Assembly (NCBI RefSeq): GCF_039534915.1
Contig: NZ_BAAAWE010000001.1
Coordinates: forward strand, 2,356,001-2,420,000
DNA length: 64,000 nt
Direction of reading: 5' to 3'
Origin: Streptomyces roseofulvus
GTDB lineage: Bacteria > Actinomycetota > Actinomycetes > Streptomycetales > Streptomycetaceae
Part shown: positions 27,201 to 34,133 of the stretch, in pieces
Layout: every line of letters starts with the position of its first letter
Numbering within the stretch: position 1 is the first letter of the stretch
Translations under genes and position numbers: made by a program
The notes under the pieces: model-generated
Databases searched by the model: none
Seen by the model: only the letters and a program-made list of their open reading frames with translations
What the model was told of the DNA's origin: nothing

Positions 27201-27389
27201 CTGCTGTTCCACCACGTCGGGAGAGGCGCCCTGGTAGGGGGCGATGATCGAGACCATCGGGAGCTCGATCGAGGGGAACAGCTGCTGCTTCAGCTGGGGG
27301 ATCGCGATCAGTCCGAAGACGACGGCGACGATGGACATCAGCCCGATCAGGGCCCGTTGCGCGAGGCTGAATCTGGACAGCCAGGACAT
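24276..27389 (-). CDS. RND superfamily transporter permease (AcrB/HAE1-like)
   Basis: The product is 1037 aa, the full family length. It starts MSWLSRFSLAQRALIGLMSI. It has two large extracytoplasmic loops and twelve membrane helices, with RND motifs LFPSIELPMVSIIAPYQGAS, IGRVVDDSIVVLENIKRHL (helix-4 acidic pair DD) and LMLIGIVVTNAIVLIDLINQ. It exports small molecules by proton exchange. No membrane-fusion protein or outer-membrane channel gene is nearby, as expected for a monoderm. The substrate is unknown. A two-component system lies 156 bp upstream on the same strand and may control it. Confidence 0.92.
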   Translation of the reverse strand: MSWLSRFSLAQRALIGLMSIVAVVFGLIAIPQLKQQLFPSIELPMVSIIAPYQGASPDVVEQQVVEPLENNLKAVDGLKGITSTASEGSAVIMASFDYGDESTKQLVADVQQAVNRARAMLPDTVDPQVVAGSTDDIPTVVLAATSDKDQQALADQLERTVVPALEDIDGVGQVSVDGVQDLQVSVTPDPRKLAAAGLTSMNLVQALQNGGAALPAGSFSEAGKSRTVQVGGGFTSLQQIQDLRVKPAQGKAVRLGDIATVKQEESARVSLTRTNGKPSLAVMATMDKDGSAVAISEAVEEKLPELRKQLGAGAELTVVSDQGPAVAKSISGLTTEGALGLVMAVLVILVFLASIRSTLVTAVSIPLSVVLALIVLWTRDLSLNVLTLGALTIAIGRVVDDSIVVLENIKRHLGYGEDRQSAIITAVKEVAGAVTSSTLTTVAVFLPIGLVGGMVGELFGSFSLTVTAALLASLLVSLTVVPVLSYWFLRAPKGTSEDPDEARRVAEEKEAKSRLQRAYVPVLRFATRRRLTSVALALVVLVVTFGMAPLLKTNFFDQGDQPVLTVKQKLAAGTSLDASDEAAKKIEKVLAETEGVKDYQVTVGSSGFMAAFGGGTGANQASFQVTLEESASYEKTRDAIESGLGKLDGVGDTSISAGDGFAAQDLSVVVKAGDRELLQKASEQVQKAVAELKDVTDVQSDLSQSVPRVSVKANAKAADAGFDATTLGMVVAQAVRGTPAGKATLDDAERDILITSAAPATTLAQLKALPLGPVKLGDIATVELVPGPVSMTRIDGARAATITAKPTTDNTGAVGTALQSKIDALDLPEGASASIGGVSEDQTEAFANLFLAMLAAVAIVFMLLVATFKSLVQPLILLVSIPFAATGAIGLLVVTGTAMGVPAMIGMLMLIGIVVTNAIVLIDLINQYRAQGYGVVDAVIEGGRHRLRPILMTALATIFALLPMALGITGEGGFIAQPLAVVVIGGLITSTLLTLLLVPTLYAMVELRKERRAAKKAAKAAGGDAQVPPQQKEPVNA

Positions 27390-27545
27390 GGGGTCTCTCT
27401 TCTGTGGCGTACTCGTCGGCAGGCGGCGGGCAGCCAGAGCGCCCCCCTCCCCCCACCTTGCGCCACGTCCGGCCGGAAGTCCTCGGCCTCCGGACGCACT
27501 TCCCGCCCGCCGCGTACCACGTCCGCAGTACGCCGGCGGGCCCGG

Positions 27546-28226
27546 TCACTCCGACCGCGGGCGGACCAGTCCGGTCTCGTAGGCGGTGACCACCAGCTGG
27601 GCGCGGTCGCGGGCGCCGAGCTTGGCCATGGTGCGGTTGACGTGGGTCTTCACGGTGAGCGGGCTGACGTCGAGCCGTTCGGCGATCTCGTCGTTGGAGA
27701 GGCCGCCGCCGACCAGGACGAGGACCTCGCGCTCCCGGGCGGTGAGGGCGGAGAGCCGCTCGGCCTCCACCCTGGTGCCGACCGGGGCGGCGGCGCTCTG
27801 GGCGAGGAAGGTGGCGATCAGGCCCTTGGTGGCGGCCGGGGAGAGCAGCGCCTCGCCGGCGTGCGCGATCCGGATCGCGCCGAGCAGCTCGTCCGGTTCG
27901 GCGCCCTTGCCGAGGAAGCCGGAGGCGCCGGCGCGCAGCGACTCGACCACGTACTCGTCGATCTCGAAGGTGGTCAGCATGACGATCCGGACCCCGGCGA
28001 GCTCGGGGTCGGTGGTGATCATGCGGGTGGCGGCGAGGCCGTCGGTGCCGGGCATCCGGATGTCCATGAGGACGACGTCGGGCCGTTCGGCGCGGGCGAG
28101 GGCGGCGGCCTGGGCACCGTCGGCGGCCTCCCCGACGACCTCCATGTCGGGCTCGGAGTCGACGAGCACCCGGAAGGCGCTGCGCAGCAGGGCCTGGTCG
28201 TCGGCGAGCAGTACCCGGATCGTCAT
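27546..28226 (-). CDS. NarL/FixJ-type response regulator
   Basis: The product is 226 aa. The receiver domain has LLADDQALLRSAF, phosphoacceptor D in VVLMDIRMPGTDG, and the Lys in SGFLGKGAEPDELL. A LuxR-type HTH follows at about residues 160-220 (LTAREREVLVLVGGGLSNDE). The ATG at 28226 overlaps the kinase stop by 4 nt. It probably regulates neighbouring genes such as the RND permease; this is an inference from position. Confidence 0.94.
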   Translation of the reverse strand: MTIRVLLADDQALLRSAFRVLVDSEPDMEVVGEAADGAQAAALARAERPDVVLMDIRMPGTDGLAATRMITTDPELAGVRIVMLTTFEIDEYVVESLRAGASGFLGKGAEPDELLGAIRIAHAGEALLSPAATKGLIATFLAQSAAAPVGTRVEAERLSALTAREREVLVLVGGGLSNDEIAERLDVSPLTVKTHVNRTMAKLGARDRAQLVVTAYETGLVRPRSE

Positions 28227-29488
28227 TCTTCCTCCCCCGCCTCCCGGGGCGTCCCCGGGCACAGGGGCAGTATCGCCTGGACGCGGAAGCCGCCGCCGTA
28301 GCGGGGTGCCGCGGTGAGGGTGCCGCCGAGGGCGGTGACCCGCTCGCGCATGCCGAGCAGCCCGTGGCCGCCGGAGGGCTCGGCGGCCGGTCCGTCGGGC
28401 GGGGTGCCGTCGTCGAGGACGGTGACCTCGACCGTACGGCCCACGACGACGATGCTCACCTCGGCGGCGGCGTCCGGTCCGGCGTGCTTGCGGACGTTGG
28501 TGAGGGCCTCCTGGACGATCCGGTACGCGGCCAGGTCGACGGGCGCCGGGAGCTGCCGGCCGCCGTCGGCACGGGCCAGCGAGACGGGCAGGCCGGCCTT
28601 GCGGAAGCTGTCGAGGAGCCCGTCGAGGACGGCGAGGCCGGAGACCGGCTCGGTGGGGGCCTCGGGGTCGCCGGACTGGCGGAGCAGGCCGACGGTGGCG
28701 CGCAGCTCGTCGAGGGCGGAGCGGCTGGCCTCGCGGACGTGGGCGAGGGCCTCCTTCGCCTGGTCGGGGCGCCTGTCCATGACGTGGGCGGCGACCCCGG
28801 CCTGCACGTTGACCAGGGCGATGTGGTGGGCGACGACGTCGTGGAGGTCGCGGGCGATCCGGAGCCGTTCCTCCGCGACCCGGCGGCGGGCCTCCTCCTC
28901 CCGGGTCCGCTCGGCGCGCTCGGCGCGCTCCCGCATCGCGTCGACGAAGGCGCGGCGGCTGCGGACGGCGTCGCCCCCGGCGGCGGCCATGCCGGTCCAG
29001 GCGAAGACCCCGAGGTTCTCCTGGGCGTACCAGGGGGTCGGGCCGAAGGCCATGGCGGCGACGGCGAGCACGGTCATGGTGACGAGGCCCACCCGCCAGG
29101 TGGTGGGGCGGTCGGTGCGGGAGGCGACCGTGTAGAGGGCGACGACGGCGCTGATGGCGACCGGGGCGGGGCGGGTGTCGCCGAGCAGGTCGACCAGGCT
29201 GAGGGAGGCGGTGAAGACGAGGACGGCGAAGGGCCGGCGGCGGCGGAACACCAGGGCGACGGCGGCGGCGGTCATCATGGCGACGCCGGGGAGGGTGGGG
29301 GCGCGGTCGCCGAAGGTGGGGCCGGTGGGGCTGCCGTGGGGGTCGGTGAAGGAGGCGGCGATCATCGTGACGAGGACGCCGAAGGCGAGGACGCTGTCGA
29401 AGGCCAGGGGGTGGTCGCGGAAGCGTTCGCACAGGCGGGTGGCGAGGCCGGGCCTGGGGGTGGGGGGCGCTTCTCCTGTGCGGGTCAC
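28223..29488 (-). CDS. DesK/NarX-type sensor histidine kinase
   Basis: The product is about 421 aa. Roughly five membrane helices fill the first 180 residues, followed by a HisKA_3 dimerisation domain with the phospho-His in RIARDLHDVVAHHIALVN and an HATPase domain with EALTNVRKHA and GGHGLLGMRERV. The GTG at 29488 is preferred: TACCGT (29496-29501 on the minus strand) ends 7 nt before it, indicating a leaderless mRNA. A TTG at 29494 is the alternative. The signal is unknown. Confidence 0.92.
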   Translation of the reverse strand: MTRTGEAPPTPRPGLATRLCERFRDHPLAFDSVLAFGVLVTMIAASFTDPHGSPTGPTFGDRAPTLPGVAMMTAAAVALVFRRRRPFAVLVFTASLSLVDLLGDTRPAPVAISAVVALYTVASRTDRPTTWRVGLVTMTVLAVAAMAFGPTPWYAQENLGVFAWTGMAAAGGDAVRSRRAFVDAMRERAERAERTREEEARRRVAEERLRIARDLHDVVAHHIALVNVQAGVAAHVMDRRPDQAKEALAHVREASRSALDELRATVGLLRQSGDPEAPTEPVSGLAVLDGLLDSFRKAGLPVSLARADGGRQLPAPVDLAAYRIVQEALTNVRKHAGPDAAAEVSIVVVGRTVEVTVLDDGTPPDGPAAEPSGGHGLLGMRERVTALGGTLTAAPRYGGGFRVQAILPLCPGTPREAGEEE

Positions 29489-29635
29489 GTCCAAGACGGT
29501 ACGTGGTGCTCGACGGTGCTGGGAACGGCGCCGTCCTGCGGGGCGGGGCGGGTGCTCGGGCGCCGCAGGAGCCGCCGATCCGGCGGTGTGCCCACCCTCC
29601 CCCCGGCCCCGGCGGGACGATTGCCCCCACCTCGG

Positions 29636-29914
29636 CTAGCCGGGGATCAGGCCGTCGCCGGAGAGCATCTTCCGCACCTCGTCCAGGGAGGCGTCGGGGG
29701 ACGGGAGGATGAGTTCGGACGGTTCCAGGGCGTCGTCCGGGAGGGGGGTGCCCAGGCGCCGCACGGCGTCGAGGAGGGCCGCCAGCGTGCGCCGGAAGCC
29801 TTCCTCGTCGCCGGACTGCATCTCGCTCAGCAGCTCGTCGTCGAGCCTGTTCAGCTCGGCGAAGTGGCTGTCGGCCAGCTCGCGCTGGCCCTCCCCCATG
29901 ATCCGTACGATCAT
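29636..29914 (-). CDS. pspAA: PspA-associated protein PspAA
   Basis: The product is 92 aa. It starts MIVRIMGEGQRELADSHFAELNRLD, matching the PspAA family as I remember it, with an acidic middle and LDEVRKMLSGDG near the end. PspAA works with PspA in envelope-stress responses of actinobacteria and some archaea. It lies 14 bp after the pspA stop on the same strand, so the two form an operon. Confidence 0.85.
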   Translation of the reverse strand: MIVRIMGEGQRELADSHFAELNRLDDELLSEMQSGDEEGFRRTLAALLDAVRRLGTPLPDDALEPSELILPSPDASLDEVRKMLSGDGLIPG

Positions 29915-29928
29915 GACGCCGTCCTTGC

Positions 29929-30720
29929 CTACTGCTTGTCGAAGCGGGGGTGGGACTGCTGCTGGTTCTGCTGCGGGGTGCCCGCCGCGCCGCCCTCGAT
30001 CGCCTGCTGGGAGGGGCCGCCGGCCAGCTCGGCCTTCATCCGCTGGAGCTCCAGCTCGACGTCCGTGCCGCCGGACAGGCGGTCCAGCTCGGCCTGGATG
30101 TCGTCCTTGGCGAGGCCCGACTGGTCGTCGAGCGCCCCGGAGGCGAGGAGCTCGTCGATGGCGCCGGCCCGGGCCTGGAGCTGGGCGGTCTTGTCCTCGG
30201 CCCGCTGGATGGCGAGGCCGACGTCGCTCATCTCCTCGGAGATGCCGGAGAAGGACTCGGCGATCCGGGTCTGGGCCTGGGCGGCCGTGTACGTGGCCTT
30301 GATGGTCTCCTTCCGGGTGCGGAAGGCGTCGACCTTGGCCTGGAGGCGCTGCGCCGCGAGGGTCAGCTTCTCCTCCTCGCCCTGGAGGGTCTGGTGCTGC
30401 ACCTCCAGGTCGCTGACCTGCTGCTGGAGCGCGGCCCTGCGGGACAGCGCCTCGCGGGCGAGGTCCTCGCGGCCGAGCGCCAGCGCCTTGCGGCCCTGGT
30501 CCTCCAGCTTGGCGGACTGGCCCTGCAGCTGGTTCAGCTGGAGTTCGAGCCGCTTGCGGGAGGTCGCGACGTCGGCGACGCCCCGGCGCACCTTCTGCAG
30601 CAGCTCCAGCTGCTTCTGGTAGGAGTAGTCGAGGGTCTCGCGCGGGTCCTCGGCCCGGTCAAGGGCCTTGTTCGCCTTCGCGCGGAAGATCATCCCCATA
30701 CGCTTCATGACACCGCTCAT
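29929..30720 (-). CDS. pspA: PspA/IM30 (ESCRT-III-like) membrane-stress protein
   Basis: The product is 263 aa and almost entirely helical. It starts MSGVMKRMGMIFRAKANKALD, an amphipathic membrane-binding helix, followed by DRAEDPRETLDYSYQKQLEL and a long coiled coil. The C-terminal tail is disordered and Gln/Gly-rich. PspA/Vipp1 proteins assemble on damaged membranes. The partner pspAA follows immediately. Confidence 0.93.
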   Translation of the reverse strand: MSGVMKRMGMIFRAKANKALDRAEDPRETLDYSYQKQLELLQKVRRGVADVATSRKRLELQLNQLQGQSAKLEDQGRKALALGREDLAREALSRRAALQQQVSDLEVQHQTLQGEEEKLTLAAQRLQAKVDAFRTRKETIKATYTAAQAQTRIAESFSGISEEMSDVGLAIQRAEDKTAQLQARAGAIDELLASGALDDQSGLAKDDIQAELDRLSGGTDVELELQRMKAELAGGPSQQAIEGGAAGTPQQNQQQSHPRFDKQ

Positions 30721-30845
30721 GGGCTTCGCGCGCCCCCTTCTGACGGACTTGGCACCGGCTCTTCGTCAGGATCCACACTACGGTTCCTGCCTCCATTACC
30801 GCACTGTTCGGAGCCGGATGCGCTCCTCCCCAAGGACGACTGCGG

Positions 30846-30870
30846 CTCCTCCCGTCTCCGGCGGGAGGAG
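30846..30870. other. Strong hairpin in the pspA / DUF3043 intergenic region
   Basis: CTCCTCCCG-TCTCCGG-CGGGAGGAG is a perfect 9-bp stem. It lies in the 284-bp divergent gap, so it is not an ordinary 3' terminator and may be a 5' UTR structure of pspA. No gene is seen in the gap. Confidence 0.4.
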
Positions 30871-31004
30871 TAGGGGGATCTCCGGGAGAACCCCCTGACG
30901 CGCCGTGCGTCCTCGTGTGCGTACCGGCTACGACGCCGGCTGTGAGCGGATCGTTCCCTCCCGGACTGGGGTTCCATGCCTCCCACCCCGTACCCTTGGG
31001 TTTT

Positions 31005-31607
31005 GTGTTCCGTAGCCGTTCGAAGGATGAGAAGGCCCCCACCGAGAAGGTGACGGCGGACCTCTCCAAGCAGCCCCGCGACCCCGAGGCCCCCAAGGGC
31101 CGCCCGACCCCGAAGCGGAGTGAGGCCCAGACGCAGCGTCGTCGTGCGCAGTCCGTCCCGCTCGACCGCAAGGAGGCCGCCAAGCGCCAGCGTGAGGCGC
31201 GGCGGGCCGACCTGACGCGTCAGCGCGAGGCGCTGAACAGCGGTGACGAGCGTTATCTGCCGGCCCGTGACAAGGGTCCGGTGCGCCGTTTCGTGCGCGA
31301 CTTCGTCGACTCGCGGTTCGCGATCGCCGAGTTCTTCCTGCCGATGGCCGTGGTCATCCTGGTGCTGTCGCTGTTCGGCAACGCGAACCGCTCGCTCCAG
31401 AACATCTCGCTGCTGCTCTGGCTCGGCGTGATCGTCCTGATCATCATCGACTCCATCGGCATCTGGATCCGTCTGCGGAAGCAGCTCAACGAGCGCTTCC
31501 CGGACACGCCGAAGCGCGGCGCGATCGCGTACGGCCTGATGCGCACGCTCCAGATGCGCCGACTGCGGCTGCCGAAGCCGCAGGTCAAGCGCGGAGAGCG
31601 GCCCTGA
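31005..31607 (+). CDS. DUF3043 membrane protein
   Basis: The product is 200 aa. The GTG at 31005 follows TACCCT (30991-30996) by 8 nt, suggesting a (near-)leaderless mRNA. The highly basic N-terminal ~105 residues (RRRAQSVPLDRKEAAKRQRE) are followed by two membrane helices (ITEFFLP-like segment IAEFFLPMAVVILVLSLFG and LLLWLGVIVLIIIDSIGIWI) and the tail TPKRGAIAYGLMRTLQMRR. The domain is conserved throughout actinobacteria; its function is unknown. Confidence 0.9.
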   Translation: MFRSRSKDEKAPTEKVTADLSKQPRDPEAPKGRPTPKRSEAQTQRRRAQSVPLDRKEAAKRQREARRADLTRQREALNSGDERYLPARDKGPVRRFVRDFVDSRFAIAEFFLPMAVVILVLSLFGNANRSLQNISLLLWLGVIVLIIIDSIGIWIRLRKQLNERFPDTPKRGAIAYGLMRTLQMRRLRLPKPQVKRGERP

Positions 31608-31645
31608 GCGCGGACGGCTCGGCCTCCGGCGGGCACGTCTTCGGC

Positions 31646-32449
31646 GTGACCGCCTCCGGGACGGGCGGTCCCGTGCTGCCCGCCGTGGTCCACTGGCCCG
31701 CCGGTCATGGCGGGCTCAGGGACACCATCCGGCAGGAGATCGTCGCCCGCCAGGTCGACGAGCAGATAACCGGCCGCTACCCGGTGGGGCAGCGGCTGAG
31801 GATCCTCGACGCGGGCATGGGGGCCGGTACGCAGGCGCTGCGGCTGGCCCGGGCCGGGCACACCGTCACGGGCCTGGAGGCCGATCCCGAGCTGCTGAAG
31901 ACGGCCCGGGAGTCGCTGGCGACCGAGCCGGCCGGGATCCGCGAGCGGGTCCGGCTGATCGAGGGCGACGGCCGCGAGACCGGCGTCCACTTCCTGCCGG
32001 GCAGCTTCGACGTGGTCCTGTGCCACGGGGTGCTCATGTACGCCGACGAGCCGGACGCGCTGCTCGCGGGGCTGGCCCGGATGCTGGCCCCCGGCGGCCT
32101 GCTCTCCCTGGTGGTACGGAACGCGGACGCCCTCGCCATGCGGCCGGGGCTCGCCGGGGACTGGGCGGGCGCGCTGGCCGGCTTCGACACGGACGTCTAC
32201 CAGGACGACGACGGCGTGAAGGTGCGGGCCGACCGGCTGGAGGCGCTGACGGCGACGCTCGCGGGGATCGCGGCGCCGCTGCACGCCTGGTACGGGGTGC
32301 GGGTCTTCACCGACGGCGTCCCCGCGGAGGCGGGGCTGCCGGCCGCCGAGGAGCTGGAGCGCCTGCTCGCCGCCGAGGAGCGGGCGGGCCGGACCGATCC
32401 GTACCGCCGGGTGGCGGCGCTGCTGCACCTGTGCGGGGTGCGGGGCTGA
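31646..32449 (+). CDS. Class I SAM-dependent methyltransferase
   Basis: The product is 267 aa from the GTG at 31646. The SAM-binding glycine motif is LRILDAGMGAGTQALRLA, followed by the acidic VTGLEADPELL, EGDGRETG and FDVVLCHGVLMY. It resembles SmtA/CmoM-like methyltransferases, but the substrate is unknown. No good ribosome binding site precedes the GTG. A CTG at 31604, overlapping the DUF3043 stop with GGAGAG upstream, would add 14 residues. Either way it is close enough to be co-transcribed with DUF3043. Confidence 0.85.
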   Translation: MTASGTGGPVLPAVVHWPAGHGGLRDTIRQEIVARQVDEQITGRYPVGQRLRILDAGMGAGTQALRLARAGHTVTGLEADPELLKTARESLATEPAGIRERVRLIEGDGRETGVHFLPGSFDVVLCHGVLMYADEPDALLAGLARMLAPGGLLSLVVRNADALAMRPGLAGDWAGALAGFDTDVYQDDDGVKVRADRLEALTATLAGIAAPLHAWYGVRVFTDGVPAEAGLPAAEELERLLAAEERAGRTDPYRRVAALLHLCGVRG

Positions 32450-32474
32450 GACCCCGCCCGATGTGACACGGCCG

Positions 32475-32510
32475 AGGGGCCGGTGCGCCGACGCGGCGCG
32501 CCGGCCCCTT
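32475..32510 (+). terminator. Terminator after the methyltransferase gene
   Basis: AGGGGCCGG-T-GCGCCG and CGGCGCGCCGGCCCCT pair over about 15 bp with a single mismatch, ending in TT. It lies 26 bp after the stop. Confidence 0.75.
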
Positions 32511-32619
32511 CGCGTGTCGCCTGTCCCCGGCCCGTACCCCTGCCCCGTCCTGCGCGGGGTACGCCTGTTCGGCGGCGCCCACCGGGACGGGCGAAAGGTG
32601 CGGAACGGATACTCCGGAC

Positions 32620-33705
32620 ATGGATGTCTCCCGCGCCCGCACGCGTACCCGAGTCCGCCGTACCGCCCTCTCCCTCGCCGCCGGGGTCTGCGCCGCCGCG
32701 CTGGCCGCCGGCTGCTCCGCGGACTCCGGGACGTCCGCCGCGCGCGAGCCGTCCACCGCGCAGGCCGCGGCACCGCTCGCCGCCAACGAGCTGCAGGACG
32801 ACTACCAGGCCGTGATCAAGGACGTCCTGCCGTCCGTGGTGCAGATCGACGCGGCGGAGAGCCTCGGCTCCGGGGTGGTCTACGACGACAAGGGGCACAT
32901 CGTCACCAACGCGCACGTGGTCGGCGAGGAGCGGAGCTTCCGGGTCACCGCCGCCACCGGCGGGGAGCCGGTGGCGGCCCGGCTGGTGGCCGCCTATCCG
33001 GAGCAGGACCTCGCGGTGATCCGCCTGGAGACGGTGCCCGACGGTCTGAAGCCGGCCCGGTTCGGCGACTCGGCGGCGGTCGAGATGGGGCAGATCGTGC
33101 TGGCCATGGGCTCCCCGCTGGGCCTCTCCGGCAGCGTCACCCAGGGCATCGTCTCCGCCACCGGCCGGACCGTCAGCGAGGGCCGCACGGGCGGCGGCAC
33201 CGGCGCCACGATCGGCAACATGGTGCAGACCTCGGCCGCGATCAACCCCGGCAACAGCGGGGGCGCGCTGGTCGACCTGGACAGCCAGGTCATCGGCATC
33301 CCGACGCTCGCCGCCAGCGACCCGGCGATGGGCGGCGGCGCCGCGCCCGGCATCGGCTTCGCGATCCCCGCCTCGATGGTCAGGACCGTCGCCGACCAGA
33401 TCATCAAGGACGGGAAGGTCACCGACTCGGGCCGGGCCGCCCTCGACATCACCGGGCGCACGGTCCTGAACGACGACTACGAGCCGGCCGGCGTGGCCGT
33501 GGTCGAGGCCGAGGCGGGCGGCGCGGCGGCGGACGCGGGGCTGCGGGCGGGCGATGTGATCACCCGGCTCGCGGACGACGACATCACGACGATCACCTCG
33601 CTCGCGGAGTCCCTGGCGGAGCGCAAGCCGGGCGACGTGGTGTCGGTGACGTACGTGCGGGACGGCGGGACCCGCAAGGCGGAGGTCACGCTCGGCGAGA
33701 TGTGA
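32620..33705 (+). CDS. HtrA/DegP-like serine protease lipoprotein with PDZ domain
   Basis: The product is 361 aa. The lipobox is in AALAAGCSADSG. The trypsin-like catalytic triad is H99 (TNAHVVGEE), D130 (EQDLAVIRLE) and S213 (NPGNSGGALVDL). A PDZ domain, about residues 265-360, contains DAGLRAGDVITRLADDDI. It is probably an extracytoplasmic quality-control protease anchored by lipid; most HtrA homologues in actinobacteria instead have a membrane helix. GATACT (32608-32613) ends 6 nt before the ATG, suggesting a leaderless mRNA. Confidence 0.92.
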   Translation: MDVSRARTRTRVRRTALSLAAGVCAAALAAGCSADSGTSAAREPSTAQAAAPLAANELQDDYQAVIKDVLPSVVQIDAAESLGSGVVYDDKGHIVTNAHVVGEERSFRVTAATGGEPVAARLVAAYPEQDLAVIRLETVPDGLKPARFGDSAAVEMGQIVLAMGSPLGLSGSVTQGIVSATGRTVSEGRTGGGTGATIGNMVQTSAAINPGNSGGALVDLDSQVIGIPTLAASDPAMGGGAAPGIGFAIPASMVRTVADQIIKDGKVTDSGRAALDITGRTVLNDDYEPAGVAVVEAEAGGAAADAGLRAGDVITRLADDDITTITSLAESLAERKPGDVVSVTYVRDGGTRKAEVTLGEM

Positions 33706-33707
33706 CG

Positions 33708-33799
33708 GCGACGGGTGCGGGAAGGGGCCCGGGACAGGTGCGGGAAGACGCCCGGGACGGGTGCGGGAAGACGCCCGGGACGGGTGCGGGAAGGGGCGG
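33708..33799. repeat. Four tandem copies of a 23-bp unit
   Basis: Copies run 33708-33730, 33731-33753, 33754-33776 and 33777-33799. Each contains GGTGCGGGAAG; the two middle copies differ at one base. The last copy provides the 5' arm of the terminator at 33791-33821, so the array seems to have grown from terminator-flanking sequence. Confidence 0.85.
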
Positions 33800-33821
33800 G
33801 ATCCGGTGGATCCCGCCCCTT
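33791..33821. terminator. Bidirectional terminator after the HtrA-like gene
   Basis: AAGGGGCGGGATCC and GGATCCCGCCCCTT form a perfect 14-bp stem with a 3-nt tip, between convergent genes. Confidence 0.85.
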
Positions 33822-33832
33822 CGCCTACGCCG

Positions 33833-34042
33833 TCAGGCGCCTTCGGCGTCCAGCGGCATCGGGCCGTAGATCTTGGTGGTGTCCTCGGAGAGGGTCACCT
33901 GGTCGGCGCCGCCCGCGAGGAGGTCGCGCCAGTGCTCCCCGAGCCAGCTCTCGGCGTCGCCCTGGGTGCTGAACTCCTCCGGGGTCACCACCGGGGCGAC
34001 CTCCGTGCCGTCGGACTTCTCGAACCGCCACGTCCATGCCAT
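33833..34042 (-). CDS. Small conserved hypothetical protein
   Basis: The product is 69 aa. It is Trp- and acid-rich (MAWTWRFEKSDGTEV, GDAESWLGEHWRDLLAGG) with no signal peptide or membrane helix. RBS GGAGGCGG precedes the ATG. It is divergent from the cobU fusion gene. The function is unknown. Confidence 0.75.
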   Translation of the reverse strand: MAWTWRFEKSDGTEVAPVVTPEEFSTQGDAESWLGEHWRDLLAGGADQVTLSEDTTKIYGPMPLDAEGA

Positions 34043-34133
34043 GTCCGCCTCCTGGGGCTCACCGGATGATCGGTTTCCTGCCCGCAGAGTAGCCGGGCGC
34101 GCACCGCGCGCGGGGGCGCGGGAGGATCAGTGC

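Noticed and set aside
23427..28301. A 1624-codon open frame on the + strand opposite the RND permease and regulator genes
   Set aside because: It is antisense to well-supported genes, is of low-complexity Gly/Arg/Val-rich composition and has no domains; it results from extreme third-position GC.
27546..29630. Apparent fusion of the response regulator with a long N-terminal extension
   Set aside because: The extension is an out-of-frame reading of the histidine kinase gene; the regulator starts at 28226 with a 4-nt overlap.
33708..33799. Tandem 23-bp repeats as a CRISPR array
   Set aside because: The units are contiguous with no spacers, and there are no cas genes nearby.
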